Shown: piece after piece, positions 15,264 through 24,226 of the stretch | Position numbering within the stretch: the stretch's first letter is position 1 | Layout of the letters: every line of letters begins with the position of its first letter | Source of the DNA: an uncultured Collinsella sp. | GTDB taxonomy: Bacteria; Actinomycetota; Coriobacteriia; Coriobacteriales; Coriobacteriaceae | Length of the DNA: 64,000 nt | Assembly (NCBI GenBank): GCA_937982065.1 | Contig: CALJMO010000054.1 | Location: 1-64,000, forward strand | Reading direction: 5' to 3' | Translations under genes and position numbers: made by a program | Notes under the pieces: model-generated | The model's database searches: none | The model's input: only the letters and a program-made list of their open reading frames with translations | What the model was told of the DNA's origin: nothing

Positions 15264-16781
15264 TTACACCAATTCGTGCATGAGATCACGGTTACGTGCA
15301 TACAATTCGTCAAAGATATGACGACGCGACGCATATAACTCGTGGGCAGCCATATCGGGCACGATTGTTTGCGCAACGCCAAGGACTTGGGCGAGCTCAT
15401 CCCATGATGCATAGGCGCCACCTGCGAGAGCTGCCATGATGGCATCACCGAAACATGCGCCCACCGTAACCTTGGCAACCGAGACCTCGCGCCCGCATAC
15501 GTCGGCGATAGCCTGCATCCAAACTGGATTCTTGGTTCCACCTCCGACAAGCATAATGCGCCCAATTGGCAGTCCATGCTCTCGCTCGATAATGTCGACA
15601 TGGGATGCAACGGTATACGCGACGCCTTCCAAGGCGGCGCGAACCATATGGGCTCGCGTATGCCTTCCGGTCAGGCCAAAGAAGACGCCACGCGCCTCGG
15701 GATCGTTGAGCGGAGTACGCTCCCCCGCAAAGTACGGCAGACACAGGAGAGCATCGGCACCCGGCGCCACATCGGCGGCATCATGCGCCATAACCGAATA
15801 AGCATCGGGGCCACCGTGGCCCTCGGCCTCTACGGCGTCGCGATACAGCTCTTGGCGCAGCCACGATGTGAGCGCACCCGCCGTATTGGTCCCCGCGCAG
15901 ATCCCGTAAGTTCCGGGAATGATAAACGTCCCTGGCCACAGGCGGGCATCATCGACCATATGATCAGCTAGGTAGATGAAATACGCCGTGCTCCCCAACT
16001 GAACCATCATATCGCCGGGACGGAATACACCCGTCGAAATGGCCTCGGCACCAGAGTCGCCCGTTCCCACTAAGACAGGCGTCCCTGCCGCGAGCCCCGT
16101 CGCCTCAGCCGCACGCTGAGTAATCACCCCGGCAATATCGGTAGCCGACATTACCTCCGCCATCTGGTCAGGCCGGCAGAAACGAGCACATTCCCGAGCA
16201 TCAACCTTCCAAGTGAAGCGGTCGTATAGGGGAAGAAAATCCTCCGCCAAATAACGGTCCACCGTAAAACGCCCCGTCAACTTTGCGCACAGAAACGATG
16301 ACGCCGTCAGGAACTTCGCGGCACGTTCGTGCACCTCGGGCATATTCTCCTTAAACCACAAGATCTTGGGAGCAATATCTGACGAACAGGGATCGTGCCC
16401 GAAAAGCTCGCGTGCGCGATCTGACCCATATTCGGAAAGAAGCTCGTCAATCTGCGGCTTCGAACGTGCATCGACTCCGTACAAAATCGCGGGCGCCAGC
16501 GCGTTGCACTCGGTATCGACCGGCACACAATCGCAACCCAATGCGGAAAGGCCCACACATCCGATCTGTGCCGCGTTAACCCCCGATCTCGCCACCAGCT
16601 CGCACGACAAGCGGCAAAAATCGCCCCACCAAACGGCCTCGGCATCATGCTGGTACCATCCGTCACACGGGTTGTCCGTCTCGTGTCCACAAGAGGCTTG
16701 GCAAACGATGTTGCATCGATCATCGATTAAAACGCCTTTAGAGGCGCTTGTCCCAATATCAATACCCAGATAGAGCGCCAT
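15264..16781 (-). CDS. FGGY-family carbohydrate kinase (xylulokinase-like)
   Basis: Sugar kinase of 505 residues, last gene of the eleven-gene cluster. Seen: phosphate-binding LGIDIGTSASKGVLID near 4-19, the second phosphate motif VLVGTGDSGAEAISTGV near 223-239, and the adenosine motif LVGGGTKNPVWMQAIADV near 399-416. The substrate-side residues resemble xylulokinases more than glycerol or fuculose kinases, but the true substrate is unknown. It begins 6 nt after the BtpA/SgcQ gene. In a fructosamine pathway no such kinase is needed, so it probably handles another sugar or polyol released from the same compound. Confidence 0.88.
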   Translation of the reverse strand: MALYLGIDIGTSASKGVLIDDRCNIVCQASCGHETDNPCDGWYQHDAEAVWWGDFCRLSCELVARSGVNAAQIGCVGLSALGCDCVPVDTECNALAPAILYGVDARSKPQIDELLSEYGSDRARELFGHDPCSSDIAPKILWFKENMPEVHERAAKFLTASSFLCAKLTGRFTVDRYLAEDFLPLYDRFTWKVDARECARFCRPDQMAEVMSATDIAGVITQRAAEATGLAAGTPVLVGTGDSGAEAISTGVFRPGDMMVQLGSTAYFIYLADHMVDDARLWPGTFIIPGTYGICAGTNTAGALTSWLRQELYRDAVEAEGHGGPDAYSVMAHDAADVAPGADALLCLPYFAGERTPLNDPEARGVFFGLTGRHTRAHMVRAALEGVAYTVASHVDIIEREHGLPIGRIMLVGGGTKNPVWMQAIADVCGREVSVAKVTVGACFGDAIMAALAGGAYASWDELAQVLGVAQTIVPDMAAHELYASRRHIFDELYARNRDLMHELV

Positions 16782-16787
16782 AGGTGC

Positions 16788-17597
16788 CTACTCCCCTCGC
16801 GCCGTACGAGCGGCAGCCATAAAACGAGCTACCCGCTCAACATCAACCGGGGCATCCAGCTTTCCGTCGCGCTTTAAGCAGGTGCCGACAAACGCGCCAT
16901 CGTAGTGAGCAAATACGTCAGCCACGGTATTTTCGCGACAACCGGTGCCACATACCACGGGCACTTCGCCAACACGCTCGCGGACCTCATCGGCAAGCTC
17001 GCCCGAAGCGCCACGACCGGCAGCCGAACCGCCGATGACCATCGCATCCGGTAGGCAATTAAAGAGAAGCGAATCGGCAATGTCCGCAGTCGTGCGGTCG
17101 TTGAGATAAACCTCCCCCTCGCTCGTGATGAAGTGAAAAAGCTTGAGGTCGTCCAAGCGCAGCGCCGCCTTGCGACGCATGGTGTGCGCGAAATCTCGGT
17201 TAATCAGCCCGAGATCACCGGCCCAGGCACCGCAAAAATTGCAGCGCGTGAACTGCGCGTCGACGGCAGCGCACAGCTCGATTGTGGCATCACCATCGTA
17301 AATTGCCTCAGCTCCCCAAGGAGTCGACAGATCATGGGATAGAGCCCCGATTACATAGCCCATCGATGCAAGGGTTGAGGGAGAAACGTGCTGCTCATAG
17401 GGCATCGAGAGCTCATTGGTAATCAAAATGCCATCGACACCGCCCTGCTGCAACGCTTCGAGATCGCGCTTGGCGGCTTCCACGACCTGCGACACGCTTC
17501 CGCCCGGGTAATACAGTGGATCGCCCGGCAGAGGACGCAGGTGCAGCATTCCGATAACCGGCTTTTCGGTCTTGAACATCGAGGTTAGAAACGACAT
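16788..17597 (-). CDS. BtpA/SgcQ-family TIM-barrel protein
   Basis: Protein of 269 residues with the BtpA/SgcQ pattern: VIGMLHLRPLPGDPLY near 14-29, GVDGILITNELSMPY near 53-67, a central TRCNFCGAW, and VVCGTGCRENTVADVFAHYDGAFVGTCLK near 216-244, a phosphate-binding-type C-terminal barrel end. Relatives include SgcQ of the E. coli sgc sugar operon and BtpA, needed for photosystem I stability. No enzyme activity is established for the family. The ATG at 17597 has AAGGAG upstream. The neighbours are YjbQ on one side and the FGGY kinase on the other, which points to a sugar-phosphate lyase or isomerase step, an inference only. Confidence 0.82.
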   Translation of the reverse strand: MSFLTSMFKTEKPVIGMLHLRPLPGDPLYYPGGSVSQVVEAAKRDLEALQQGGVDGILITNELSMPYEQHVSPSTLASMGYVIGALSHDLSTPWGAEAIYDGDATIELCAAVDAQFTRCNFCGAWAGDLGLINRDFAHTMRRKAALRLDDLKLFHFITSEGEVYLNDRTTADIADSLLFNCLPDAMVIGGSAAGRGASGELADEVRERVGEVPVVCGTGCRENTVADVFAHYDGAFVGTCLKRDGKLDAPVDVERVARFMAAARTARGE

Positions 17598-17630
17598 AAC
17601 GTGCTCCTTCTTAGGGTCATTGCAGGGACG

Positions 17631-18065
17631 TTACTCCCCCAGCACCTCGACGTACACTTTTCGCTTCTGCGGACCGTCAAACTCCGCAAGATAGATGTTC
17701 TGGGCACCTCCGCACACGATGTGGCCATCTTGGACGGGAAAGAAGCAACTGTTTCCACAAATCATGCTCTTGATATGCCCACAGGAGTTGTTACCGGTGG
17801 CTCCATAGCTTGGCAGGAAGTGCGCATGCGCATAGGGGGCATCGAGTGGGGCGATGCGATCAAGCGTCTCCATAAGATCCGTCTCCACGCAGGGCAGCCC
17901 CTCGTTTACCACGATTCCGCAGGTCGTATGCGACAAAATAATCGCCGCCAAGCCATTGGTCACCGAGCTGCGTTCGATGGCAGCGTGCACGTCCTCGGTA
18001 ATATCGATGAACTGGTCCGGAGCAGTCGATAGATAGCTCAATGTCTCGAGCGTCACCATGTTCAC
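17631..18065 (-). CDS. YjbQ-family protein (UPF0047)
   Basis: Small beta-rich protein of 144 residues. Seen: ILSHTTCGIVVNEG near 43-56, NSCGHIKSMICGNSC near 92-106 and QNIYLAEFDGPQKRKVYVEVLG at the end, matching the conserved blocks of YjbQ, for which weak thiamine-phosphate synthase activity is described but whose main role is open. The GTG at 18065 overlaps the upstream stop (GTGA). An ATG two codons later (18059) is equally possible. YjbQ proteins are often seen with BtpA/SgcQ-type and sugar genes, and here the pair lies inside a sugar cluster. Confidence 0.85.
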   Translation of the reverse strand: MNMVTLETLSYLSTAPDQFIDITEDVHAAIERSSVTNGLAAIILSHTTCGIVVNEGLPCVETDLMETLDRIAPLDAPYAHAHFLPSYGATGNNSCGHIKSMICGNSCFFPVQDGHIVCGGAQNIYLAEFDGPQKRKVYVEVLGE

Positions 18066-18922
18066 TCATCCCCTTCAAGAAAACGCAGGGCATTACCCCA
18101 GTAGAGCCTTTCTCGCGCATCATCGCGCATGGGCACGGTATCGAGCGCCCGCTTGAGTTTGAATGCACGGAAACGCGGCGTATTGCTGGCGAACATCACT
18201 TGATGCGATAGCGCGCGCTCATACCACAGCGGCCCCATATCGACCGTGAAAAGACGCTGCATCATCTCCTCGGGCGAATCGATGTAAGTGATAGAGGTGT
18301 CCGTGTAGCAGTTGGGATACTTGAGCAGCATCGCCACGGTCTCGCGCACCCAGGGCCAGCCAAAGTGGGTCAAACTAAAGCGCACATTTGGATGCGTTGC
18401 GATTGTGTGCTCAAATGCAAGCGGGTTACTGCGCGAGAGCTCTGCGCCAGGCTCCCAAGACATACCGGCATGGAAAACCACCGGCTTGTTATAGCGCTCG
18501 CACAGCTCGTAAAGCGGCTCGGCCACAGCATCATCGGGGGCAAAACCCTGCTTTGCAGGATGCAGGCAAAGCCCCTTTGCCCCCAACTCGGTAAAGGCGC
18601 GCTCCAATTCGTCTGCGGCACCGCTCACCTGCGGGTCTACGCTCGCAAATCCCCACAGACGATCGGGATGCGCGGCAACCAGCATGGCAATCTGATCATT
18701 GGTGCCAAAGTGCCCTCCGCATGCCGTGGTTACATCGAGCGGCATGAGCACGCTCTTCTGCACATCGCAGACGTCCATCTCGACTTGAAGCTCATCCCAA
18801 TCCATGGGGCCCATATGCCCCATACCAAATTCTCGTGACCAAAAACCGAATCCATCAGGCTCATCACCCGGCATACTGATCTCGCCGTAGAGCATAGGAT
18901 GGACCAACATGTCGATAACCAT
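18062..18922 (-). CDS. Amidohydrolase_2-family TIM-barrel protein with altered metal site
   Basis: Protein of 286 residues with the amidohydrolase-2 (ACMSD-like) layout. Seen: strand 1 IDMLVHP at residues 3-9, where the usual DxHxH has Leu for the first His; GFASVDPQ; VVFHAGMSWEPG with the barrel His; SLTHFGWPWV with a second His; and MFASNTPRF, where the usual catalytic Asp of GSDxP is Asn. Two normal metal ligands are therefore replaced, so it may bind no metal, use another mechanism, or be regulatory. Start ATG 18922 has AAAGGAG upstream. It lies between the second kinase and YjbQ, with 27 nt and a 4-nt overlap respectively. Confidence 0.82.
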   Translation of the reverse strand: MVIDMLVHPMLYGEISMPGDEPDGFGFWSREFGMGHMGPMDWDELQVEMDVCDVQKSVLMPLDVTTACGGHFGTNDQIAMLVAAHPDRLWGFASVDPQVSGAADELERAFTELGAKGLCLHPAKQGFAPDDAVAEPLYELCERYNKPVVFHAGMSWEPGAELSRSNPLAFEHTIATHPNVRFSLTHFGWPWVRETVAMLLKYPNCYTDTSITYIDSPEEMMQRLFTVDMGPLWYERALSHQVMFASNTPRFRAFKLKRALDTVPMRDDARERLYWGNALRFLEGDE

Positions 18923-18949
18923 TTCGTACTCCTTTCCAGGCATTTGACC

Positions 18950-19750
18950 CTAGTACGGCTCAAACGAACCAATCACTCGGGACGACAGCTCAGCGCCCGC
19001 CTTCATACACGCCGGAATATCAAGGCCATCGATCACGCCCTTGGTAAACCCGGCAATATACGAGTCGCCGGCACCCACGGTGTTAACGACCTTCTCCGCC
19101 GGTACGATCCCGCACTCATAGAAGCGCTCACCGTCATAGGCAATGCTTCCCTTCTCGCCAAGCGTGGCGACCGCAACGCGCGGTCCCAATTCCTGCACGT
19201 GGCGCACCCAGTCTCGTAACTCCGGAGTGTCCTCTTCAAACGACATGAACGCGTAGTCTACGTAAGGAAAATGAGTCTCACAGGCATATTCGGGATCCTG
19301 GCTGAACACCGAGAAGTCCATTACCACCGTCTTGCCCGCATCATGCCATTCGGGCAGGAGGTCCAAACAATTGCCAAACAGGTCGGTATGAATGATGTCA
19401 TGCTCTAGGATAAACGCCCGGTCGTCTTCATTCGGACGATATGTCTCCATTACGCCATCGATTGCCTCGAGATGCACGCGATCGACGCCGTCTTTCAATG
19501 CCATGAGCATCACCGAGGTGTCGCCATCCTCCACCCGCAGATGAGAGATATCAAACCCCTCAGCGGCCAGCGCCTCTCTCATCTTGTCTCCGTACTCGTC
19601 CTTGCCGACAACCGACACGGCGGATACCGAAACGCCCATTCGTGCAAGATGGATACCCCAGTCAATGCCGTTACCAGTCGGATAGAACACGCCGATGTTT
19701 TGATAGACGTCCGCGCAGCAAAAACCAGCCGCACACGCTTTAATACCCAT
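18950..19750 (-). CDS. PfkB-family sugar kinase, second FrlD-like kinase
   Basis: Ribokinase-fold kinase of 266 residues. Seen: an N-terminal GFCCADVYQNIGVFYPTGNGIDWGIHLARMG region (about 9-40) that keeps the FrlD order GDNxxDxY-PGGNAVN but reads PTGNGID, and the anion-hole/catalytic motif NTVGAGDSYIAGF near 222-234 with the catalytic Asp. It shares the layout of the other kinase in this cluster but the sugar-binding segment differs, so it may act on a different sugar or conjugate. ATG 19750 has GGAG upstream. A 121-nt gap with a small hairpin separates it from the first kinase. Confidence 0.88.
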   Translation of the reverse strand: MGIKACAAGFCCADVYQNIGVFYPTGNGIDWGIHLARMGVSVSAVSVVGKDEYGDKMREALAAEGFDISHLRVEDGDTSVMLMALKDGVDRVHLEAIDGVMETYRPNEDDRAFILEHDIIHTDLFGNCLDLLPEWHDAGKTVVMDFSVFSQDPEYACETHFPYVDYAFMSFEEDTPELRDWVRHVQELGPRVAVATLGEKGSIAYDGERFYECGIVPAEKVVNTVGAGDSYIAGFTKGVIDGLDIPACMKAGAELSSRVIGSFEPY

Positions 19751-19767
19751 GGTCTTCTCCAATGTTC

Positions 19768-19801
19768 AAAAGGGGACCCACCACATGGCGAGCCCCCTTT
19801 T
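19768..19801 (-). terminator. Intra-operon hairpin between the two kinases
   Basis: AAAAGGGG and CCCCTTTT pair across an 18-nt loop in the 121-nt gap between the kinase genes. On the minus strand the stem ends in TTTT. It could lower expression of the distal six genes or mark an RNA processing site. Confidence 0.4.
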
Positions 19802-19871
19802 CGCATTCCGCTTATTGTTTTGCATCGGCTGTCCAAGGCCTCATAACCAGACCGCCATACGCTTTCTTAAG

Positions 19872-20735
19872 CTATTCGACGATCGGCGCTCCATGGCCCC
19901 AAGAACCTTCCATGCCGCACACGGTCGAGGCAAACCCGGCAGCAAAGTCGAGCGCGCGCTCGATGGCCTCGGCGCCATCCTCACCACGCTTGGCGGAATC
20001 GAGATAGCACATCAAAAACGAGGTGAGGAACGAGTCGCCCGCCCCCATGGTGTCCTTCATGTCCGTTACCGGTTTAGCCAGCTGGCGGTAATAACGCTCG
20101 CCGTCGTAAGCAATGCAGCCCTCGGCGCCCGCCGTAGCCGACACAAAACGCGGACCCAGGCCCTTCACCCATGCCAGACGCTCGCGAATCTCGTCCTCAC
20201 TCGCGGCATCCGCCGCACTAAAGAAAGCAAAATCGACGTAGGGCGCAATCTGCTCGTAGTACTCGTCGGTGGAGTCGTCCGAAAAGTCAAAAGAGACCGT
20301 GACACCCGCAGCCTTCAACTTGGGAAGCTCGCGCTCGGTAAAGCAATAGTTGCCCGAATGAACCACATCGAACTGCTTCATGTACGCAAGGTCAAAGCGA
20401 TTGAGGACATAGCGCGCATCGCCACGGATACCGCCCTCGTTGGAGCCGAGGAAGACACGGTCACCGTCGACGACGGTCACGCGAGCCGCTCCGTTCTCGC
20501 CAATCATCTGCTCGCACTTGTCAAGCTCGATACCTTCATCCTCGAGGCTTGCAATGACATGCTCGGCAGCGGCATCATTGCCAAAAATGCCCATGTATGC
20601 GGAGCGTGCGGCACCGCATTTCTTGGCATAAACGGCGAAGTTCACCGCATTGCCGCCGGGATACATGGTGTGGATATGCTCGTAGCGATCGACGACGTTG
20701 TCGCCAAATCCGAGCGCGTTAACGTTAAATGCCAT
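19872..20735 (-). CDS. frlD: Fructosamine kinase, FrlD-like (PfkB family)
   Basis: Ribokinase-fold kinase of 287 residues. The N-terminus GFGDNVVDRYEHIHTMYPGGNAVNFAVYAKKCG (about 9-41, shown here by its pattern GDN-VD-Y, PGGNAVN, AVY) is very close to E. coli FrlD, which phosphorylates fructoselysine at O6. The catalytic motif DTMGAGDSFLTSF lies near 241-253, with the base Asp. It follows the FrlB-like deglycase gene by 14 nt, just as frlB and frlD lie together elsewhere, so the product of this kinase probably feeds the deglycase. The amine part of the substrate is unknown. Confidence 0.85.
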   Translation of the reverse strand: MAFNVNALGFGDNVVDRYEHIHTMYPGGNAVNFAVYAKKCGAARSAYMGIFGNDAAAEHVIASLEDEGIELDKCEQMIGENGAARVTVVDGDRVFLGSNEGGIRGDARYVLNRFDLAYMKQFDVVHSGNYCFTERELPKLKAAGVTVSFDFSDDSTDEYYEQIAPYVDFAFFSAADAASEDEIRERLAWVKGLGPRFVSATAGAEGCIAYDGERYYRQLAKPVTDMKDTMGAGDSFLTSFLMCYLDSAKRGEDGAEAIERALDFAAGFASTVCGMEGSWGHGAPIVE

Positions 20736-20749
20736 GGCCTTTGCTCCTT

Positions 20750-21718
20750 CTAGTACTCGACAACACCCATATAGCGACGGAAATCGGGATCGTGATCAAA
20801 CACCTTGCCGCGTGCGGCACGCAGCTCGCAGTTCATGGCGTAGAACAGCACCGGGTCCAGATAGGCACGGACGCTCGCCGGCACGGCTTCCATACCGTAC
20901 TCCTTGGCATCGAGCACCATCAGCGTATCGGTATGCGTCTTAAGGAACGCCAGGGCGCGCTCGTCCATAGCACGGCACTCGCTGGAGCCCATCTGCAGGA
21001 AGTAAAAAACGCCATCCTGAGTAGCCTCGAAGGGGCCATGGAAGTACTCGGCAGAGTGGATGTAGCTGCAGTGCTGCCACTGCATCTCCATAAGAGAGCA
21101 GATAGCGAAACCGTAGGTCTGGCTAAAGTTGGGACCGCTGCCCAGAATATAGAAGAACTCGTGCTCCTGGCAAAGCTTGGCAAAGCGATCGCCCAGCTCG
21201 GCATTTACCTTCTCGCGTGCCGGGGGAAGAATCTTATCCATCTCGGCGATACCGGCATACATATCGGCAAGATCAGCGTAACCCTCCTGCTGATCAAGCA
21301 GCTCTGCCGCAAGCGACAGCGAAATGCCAGCGGGGACCTCGGCCTGCGGCACGCCCTCGCCCCACGGGTAGACCCACGTGGTCCATTTACCGGTGTCGAT
21401 CTTAGATCCAGCGTTGTCGGTCTGGGCGATCACCGTAGCGCCGGCAGCAAGGGCAATCTCGCAGCCCTCGACGACCTCCGGGGTGTTGCCACTGTGGCTA
21501 CAAGCGATGACCAGGGACTTCTCGCCCAGACGACGCGGACGCATGATATCGAACTCGCGAGCCGTATAGATATACGAAGTGAAGGTGGTTGCCTCGCGCT
21601 GCAGAAGCTCATGAGCCGGGATCAAATCGATCATGGAGCCACCGCAAGCAATCCAGTAGACGCTGTCGAACTTGCCCTTCTCGGCAATTGCCTCTTTGAT
21701 CAGATCGTGTGCGTTCAT
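20750..21718 (-). CDS. frlB: Fructosamine-6-phosphate deglycase, FrlB-like (SIS domains)
   Basis: Protein of 322 residues with two SIS (sugar isomerase) domains. FrlB and its relative FraB split 6-phosphofructosyl-amino acids into glucose 6-phosphate and the free amine. Seen: the first sugar-phosphate loop WIACGGSMID near 32-41, CSHSGNTPEVVEG, the signature SAEYFHGPFE in the second domain with the presumed catalytic His and Glu, and the end DHDPDFRRYMGVVEY, almost the same as E. coli FrlB. The ATG at 21718 has AAGGAA upstream. Glucose 6-phosphate formed would enter glycolysis through the pgi gene present at 31.9-33.6 kb. Confidence 0.88.
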   Translation of the reverse strand: MNAHDLIKEAIAEKGKFDSVYWIACGGSMIDLIPAHELLQREATTFTSYIYTAREFDIMRPRRLGEKSLVIACSHSGNTPEVVEGCEIALAAGATVIAQTDNAGSKIDTGKWTTWVYPWGEGVPQAEVPAGISLSLAAELLDQQEGYADLADMYAGIAEMDKILPPAREKVNAELGDRFAKLCQEHEFFYILGSGPNFSQTYGFAICSLMEMQWQHCSYIHSAEYFHGPFEATQDGVFYFLQMGSSECRAMDERALAFLKTHTDTLMVLDAKEYGMEAVPASVRAYLDPVLFYAMNCELRAARGKVFDHDPDFRRYMGVVEY

Positions 21719-21780
21719 TTCCAGTTCCTTTCTTATTTGGCCCGCAATCAATGACGTTGGTTGCGTGGCCGATAGTTGTT

Positions 21781-22632
21781 TTAGTCAATCAGATATTTCT
21801 CAAATGCGGCCATGTTCTTGGCATCTGCCGCCGCCGGGTCATCGTAGTAACGACCGTCCGTGATTTCCTGGCCCAGCATGCCGTCGAAACCATGGGCGTT
21901 GAGCGTGGCGACGAAGGCGTCCATATCGTGCTTGCCATCGCCCCACACCAGATGGCCATACGGGTCACCGTCGATAAAGTGCATCTCGTGAATTGCCCCA
22001 TCACCAAAGGCGGCAAACCAGTCCTCGAGCGTCTCGCCTGCAACGCCCATCGCGGTTGTATCAACCATGGGCTGTAAGTACGGGCTCGCGACCTCGTCAA
22101 TCATGCGCTTCGCATCGGAAACCGTCGTCACAAGGTTGCTCTCCTCGGGACGCAGGCTTTCCATCGTGAGCACCAGACCGTGCTCGCCGGCATACTCCGC
22201 CAGAATGGACAAGTGCTCGCGGCTGCGCTTCCAGGCTTCCTCGCGGTCCTCGTCCCAGTCGCCCCAGCCCGAGTTGATGGACATGCGGTCGCACCCAAGC
22301 ACCTCAGCAAGCTCAATGCCGTGCTTAAAGTACGCCAGGCTGCGCTGCTCATGCAGCGGTTTGCGTGCGCAATACTGCCAAGGATAGACAACATTCTCGG
22401 GGCACAGAGTACGATACCTAAGCCCACGGTCTGCAGCCTTTTTCGCCAGGACCTCAGCCTCAAAGTAGCCCGTGTGGTCGAGCGTCACATGCGGCTCTGC
22501 GCACCACAGCTCAATGGACTCAAAGCCCAAGCGCTGCTGCACATCAAGGAAGTAATCGAGCGACCACATGATGTAGTGGATATTCATGCCCGCAATCTGT
22601 TCGCGGTGCAGCGTCGGTTTGGATTCAGACAT
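21781..22632 (-). CDS. Sugar phosphate isomerase/epimerase, FrlC-like TIM barrel
   Basis: Xylose-isomerase-like TIM-barrel protein of 283 residues. Seen: GFESIELWCAEPHV near 35-48, LTMESLRPEESNLVTTV near 149-165 with a metal-binding Glu, MVDTTAMG near 183-190 with the metal Asp, HEMHFIDGD near 209-217 with His, and GQEITDGRYYD near the end with the last Glu. In order and motif it resembles FrlC, which interconverts psicoselysine and fructoselysine. ATG 22632 has AAGGAGG six bases upstream and starts one base after the stop of the amidohydrolase gene, so the two are tightly coupled. Confidence 0.83.
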   Translation of the reverse strand: MSESKPTLHREQIAGMNIHYIMWSLDYFLDVQQRLGFESIELWCAEPHVTLDHTGYFEAEVLAKKAADRGLRYRTLCPENVVYPWQYCARKPLHEQRSLAYFKHGIELAEVLGCDRMSINSGWGDWDEDREEAWKRSREHLSILAEYAGEHGLVLTMESLRPEESNLVTTVSDAKRMIDEVASPYLQPMVDTTAMGVAGETLEDWFAAFGDGAIHEMHFIDGDPYGHLVWGDGKHDMDAFVATLNAHGFDGMLGQEITDGRYYDDPAAADAKNMAAFEKYLID

Positions 22633-22633
22633 C

Positions 22634-24217
22634 TTATGCCTCCTTATTTCGATCGAACACGATTTGTCCATCCGACATCGTCATATCAACCGCAAGATCG
22701 CGTGCGTCGCGATAATCGAGGTCGAACACATCCCGATCGAGCACGCAGATATCGGCAAGCTTGCCAACCTCAAGCGTACCCAGCTCGTCTTCGCGCATCA
22801 GATCGTACGCGCCCCCGGCAGTCCAAGCGCGCAAGAGCTCGACAAGCGTCAGCGTGTTGACCTCATTCACGGGCAGTCCGTCGGCGAAGAATCCGCCGCA
22901 CGCGCTGTAGATTGACTCGCCCAGGCTCGGAATCAGCAGCGGCAGATCCGTGCCACAGCACACTGTGCATCCGGAATCTTCCATGCCGCGGCGATTCCAG
23001 CTGTGCAAAAGTCGCGTCTCACCAATTTGTCGACGCATCATCGACAGGCAATCCTCGCGCCGGTCCAGCGTTAGAATCTGCGGATAGACCTCGCAAATTC
23101 CACCTAACTTGCCAAACTCGACAAGATCGGTCGGGTCAGAGTTCTCGAGATCGGTAATCGCATGGCGGCGAAGCATCCGTCCATACTCGTCTCGAGGCAG
23201 CGAGGCATAGAGCGCCACGGTGCGACGAACGGCGCCATCGCCCTGGCAATGCAAGGAATATCGGAAGCCGTCAGCATCAATTGCACGCAGCTCGTTCTCA
23301 ATCAGATCCCACTCTGGCTCCTCGACGACCGTCTTGCCGGCAGCGCCCGCATCGGCCGAGTCCTCATAGGGGTCTATCATCTCGGCAAGCCCCACCCATA
23401 CGCCGCGATCGGTCATACGGTTGAAGCCAGAAAAACGAACGAACGGTCCCCGGAAGCGCTCTCGCGCCTCGCGGGCATATGCCAGATTTGCACCGGCGCC
23501 CACCGGCTGCGACATCATAGAGACGCGAACCGTCAGCTCACCAGATTCCTCACGGCGAGCCATTTCGTCGGCAAAGCCGTAGTAGTCATCAAACGCCATT
23601 TCCTTGATGGCGGTAACGCCGCGCTCGTTAAGCATGCTCATGTAGTCCGAATACCCAGCACGCACCTCGGGCAGCGCGAGGAAATCGCTCATCATGCGCC
23701 AGATCTTCTCGGCATAGCACGCCTGGGGCGTAAAGCCGTATCGCGCACTGGCGGCAGCATTGAGAACGCAGGTCTCCGCTCCCGGTGTAAAGCAGACGAC
23801 GGGGATATCGCCAAAACAATCGTCAAACACAGCTGCCGTATTTGCGTTCTCGGCATCCGATGCCAACGTTTCGGGTAGGTTGTGGCCAAAAACCGCCGCG
23901 CAATCCGGATGATCTTCTTTCCACGCACGCAAGAGCGACACAGCCTCTTTGGCATCAGCGATGCCGGACAGATCAGACCCCAACGTCCGCAGCGCCCAAC
24001 CTGTATAGAAGGTATGCACATCGATCAGGCCAGGCATGACAGTGCGGTCGCCCAGGTCAACTACCTCGTCCGCCTGGGTCAAATACGAAGCTGCCTCACA
24101 CTTGGTGCCGACAGCCTCAATTCGATTGCCACGGACCGCTACGAAACCTTCAAACGGCAGGTCCCCCGTACCGGTAAAGACGCTCTTAGACGTCAGGACC
24201 GTCAAACGATCAGACAT
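22634..24217 (-). CDS. YtcJ-type amidohydrolase (Amidohydro_3) with altered HxH motif
   Basis: Protein of 527 residues of the YtcJ-like amidohydrolase group. Seen: the small beta-sandwich at both ends, strand 1 MPGLIDVHTF at residues 61-70 where the usual HxH has Phe70 for the second His, a lone HCQGDGAV segment, RHAITDLE, CCGTDLP with the barrel Asp, and the C-terminal GTLEVGKLADICVLDRD that closes the sandwich in this superfamily. Substrates of such proteins are N-acyl or cyclic amides, but loss of a metal His makes the chemistry uncertain. In this cluster it could open or deacylate an Amadori conjugate. ATG 24217 has AGGTGG upstream. Confidence 0.85.
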   Translation of the reverse strand: MSDRLTVLTSKSVFTGTGDLPFEGFVAVRGNRIEAVGTKCEAASYLTQADEVVDLGDRTVMPGLIDVHTFYTGWALRTLGSDLSGIADAKEAVSLLRAWKEDHPDCAAVFGHNLPETLASDAENANTAAVFDDCFGDIPVVCFTPGAETCVLNAAASARYGFTPQACYAEKIWRMMSDFLALPEVRAGYSDYMSMLNERGVTAIKEMAFDDYYGFADEMARREESGELTVRVSMMSQPVGAGANLAYAREARERFRGPFVRFSGFNRMTDRGVWVGLAEMIDPYEDSADAGAAGKTVVEEPEWDLIENELRAIDADGFRYSLHCQGDGAVRRTVALYASLPRDEYGRMLRRHAITDLENSDPTDLVEFGKLGGICEVYPQILTLDRREDCLSMMRRQIGETRLLHSWNRRGMEDSGCTVCCGTDLPLLIPSLGESIYSACGGFFADGLPVNEVNTLTLVELLRAWTAGGAYDLMREDELGTLEVGKLADICVLDRDVFDLDYRDARDLAVDMTMSDGQIVFDRNKEA

Positions 24218-24226
24218 CACAACCAC

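Noticed and set aside
15264..16781. Assigning the FGGY kinase as xylulokinase of a xylose operon
   Set aside because: No xylose isomerase or xylose transporter gene is near; the neighbours are fructosamine-type genes, so the substrate is left open.
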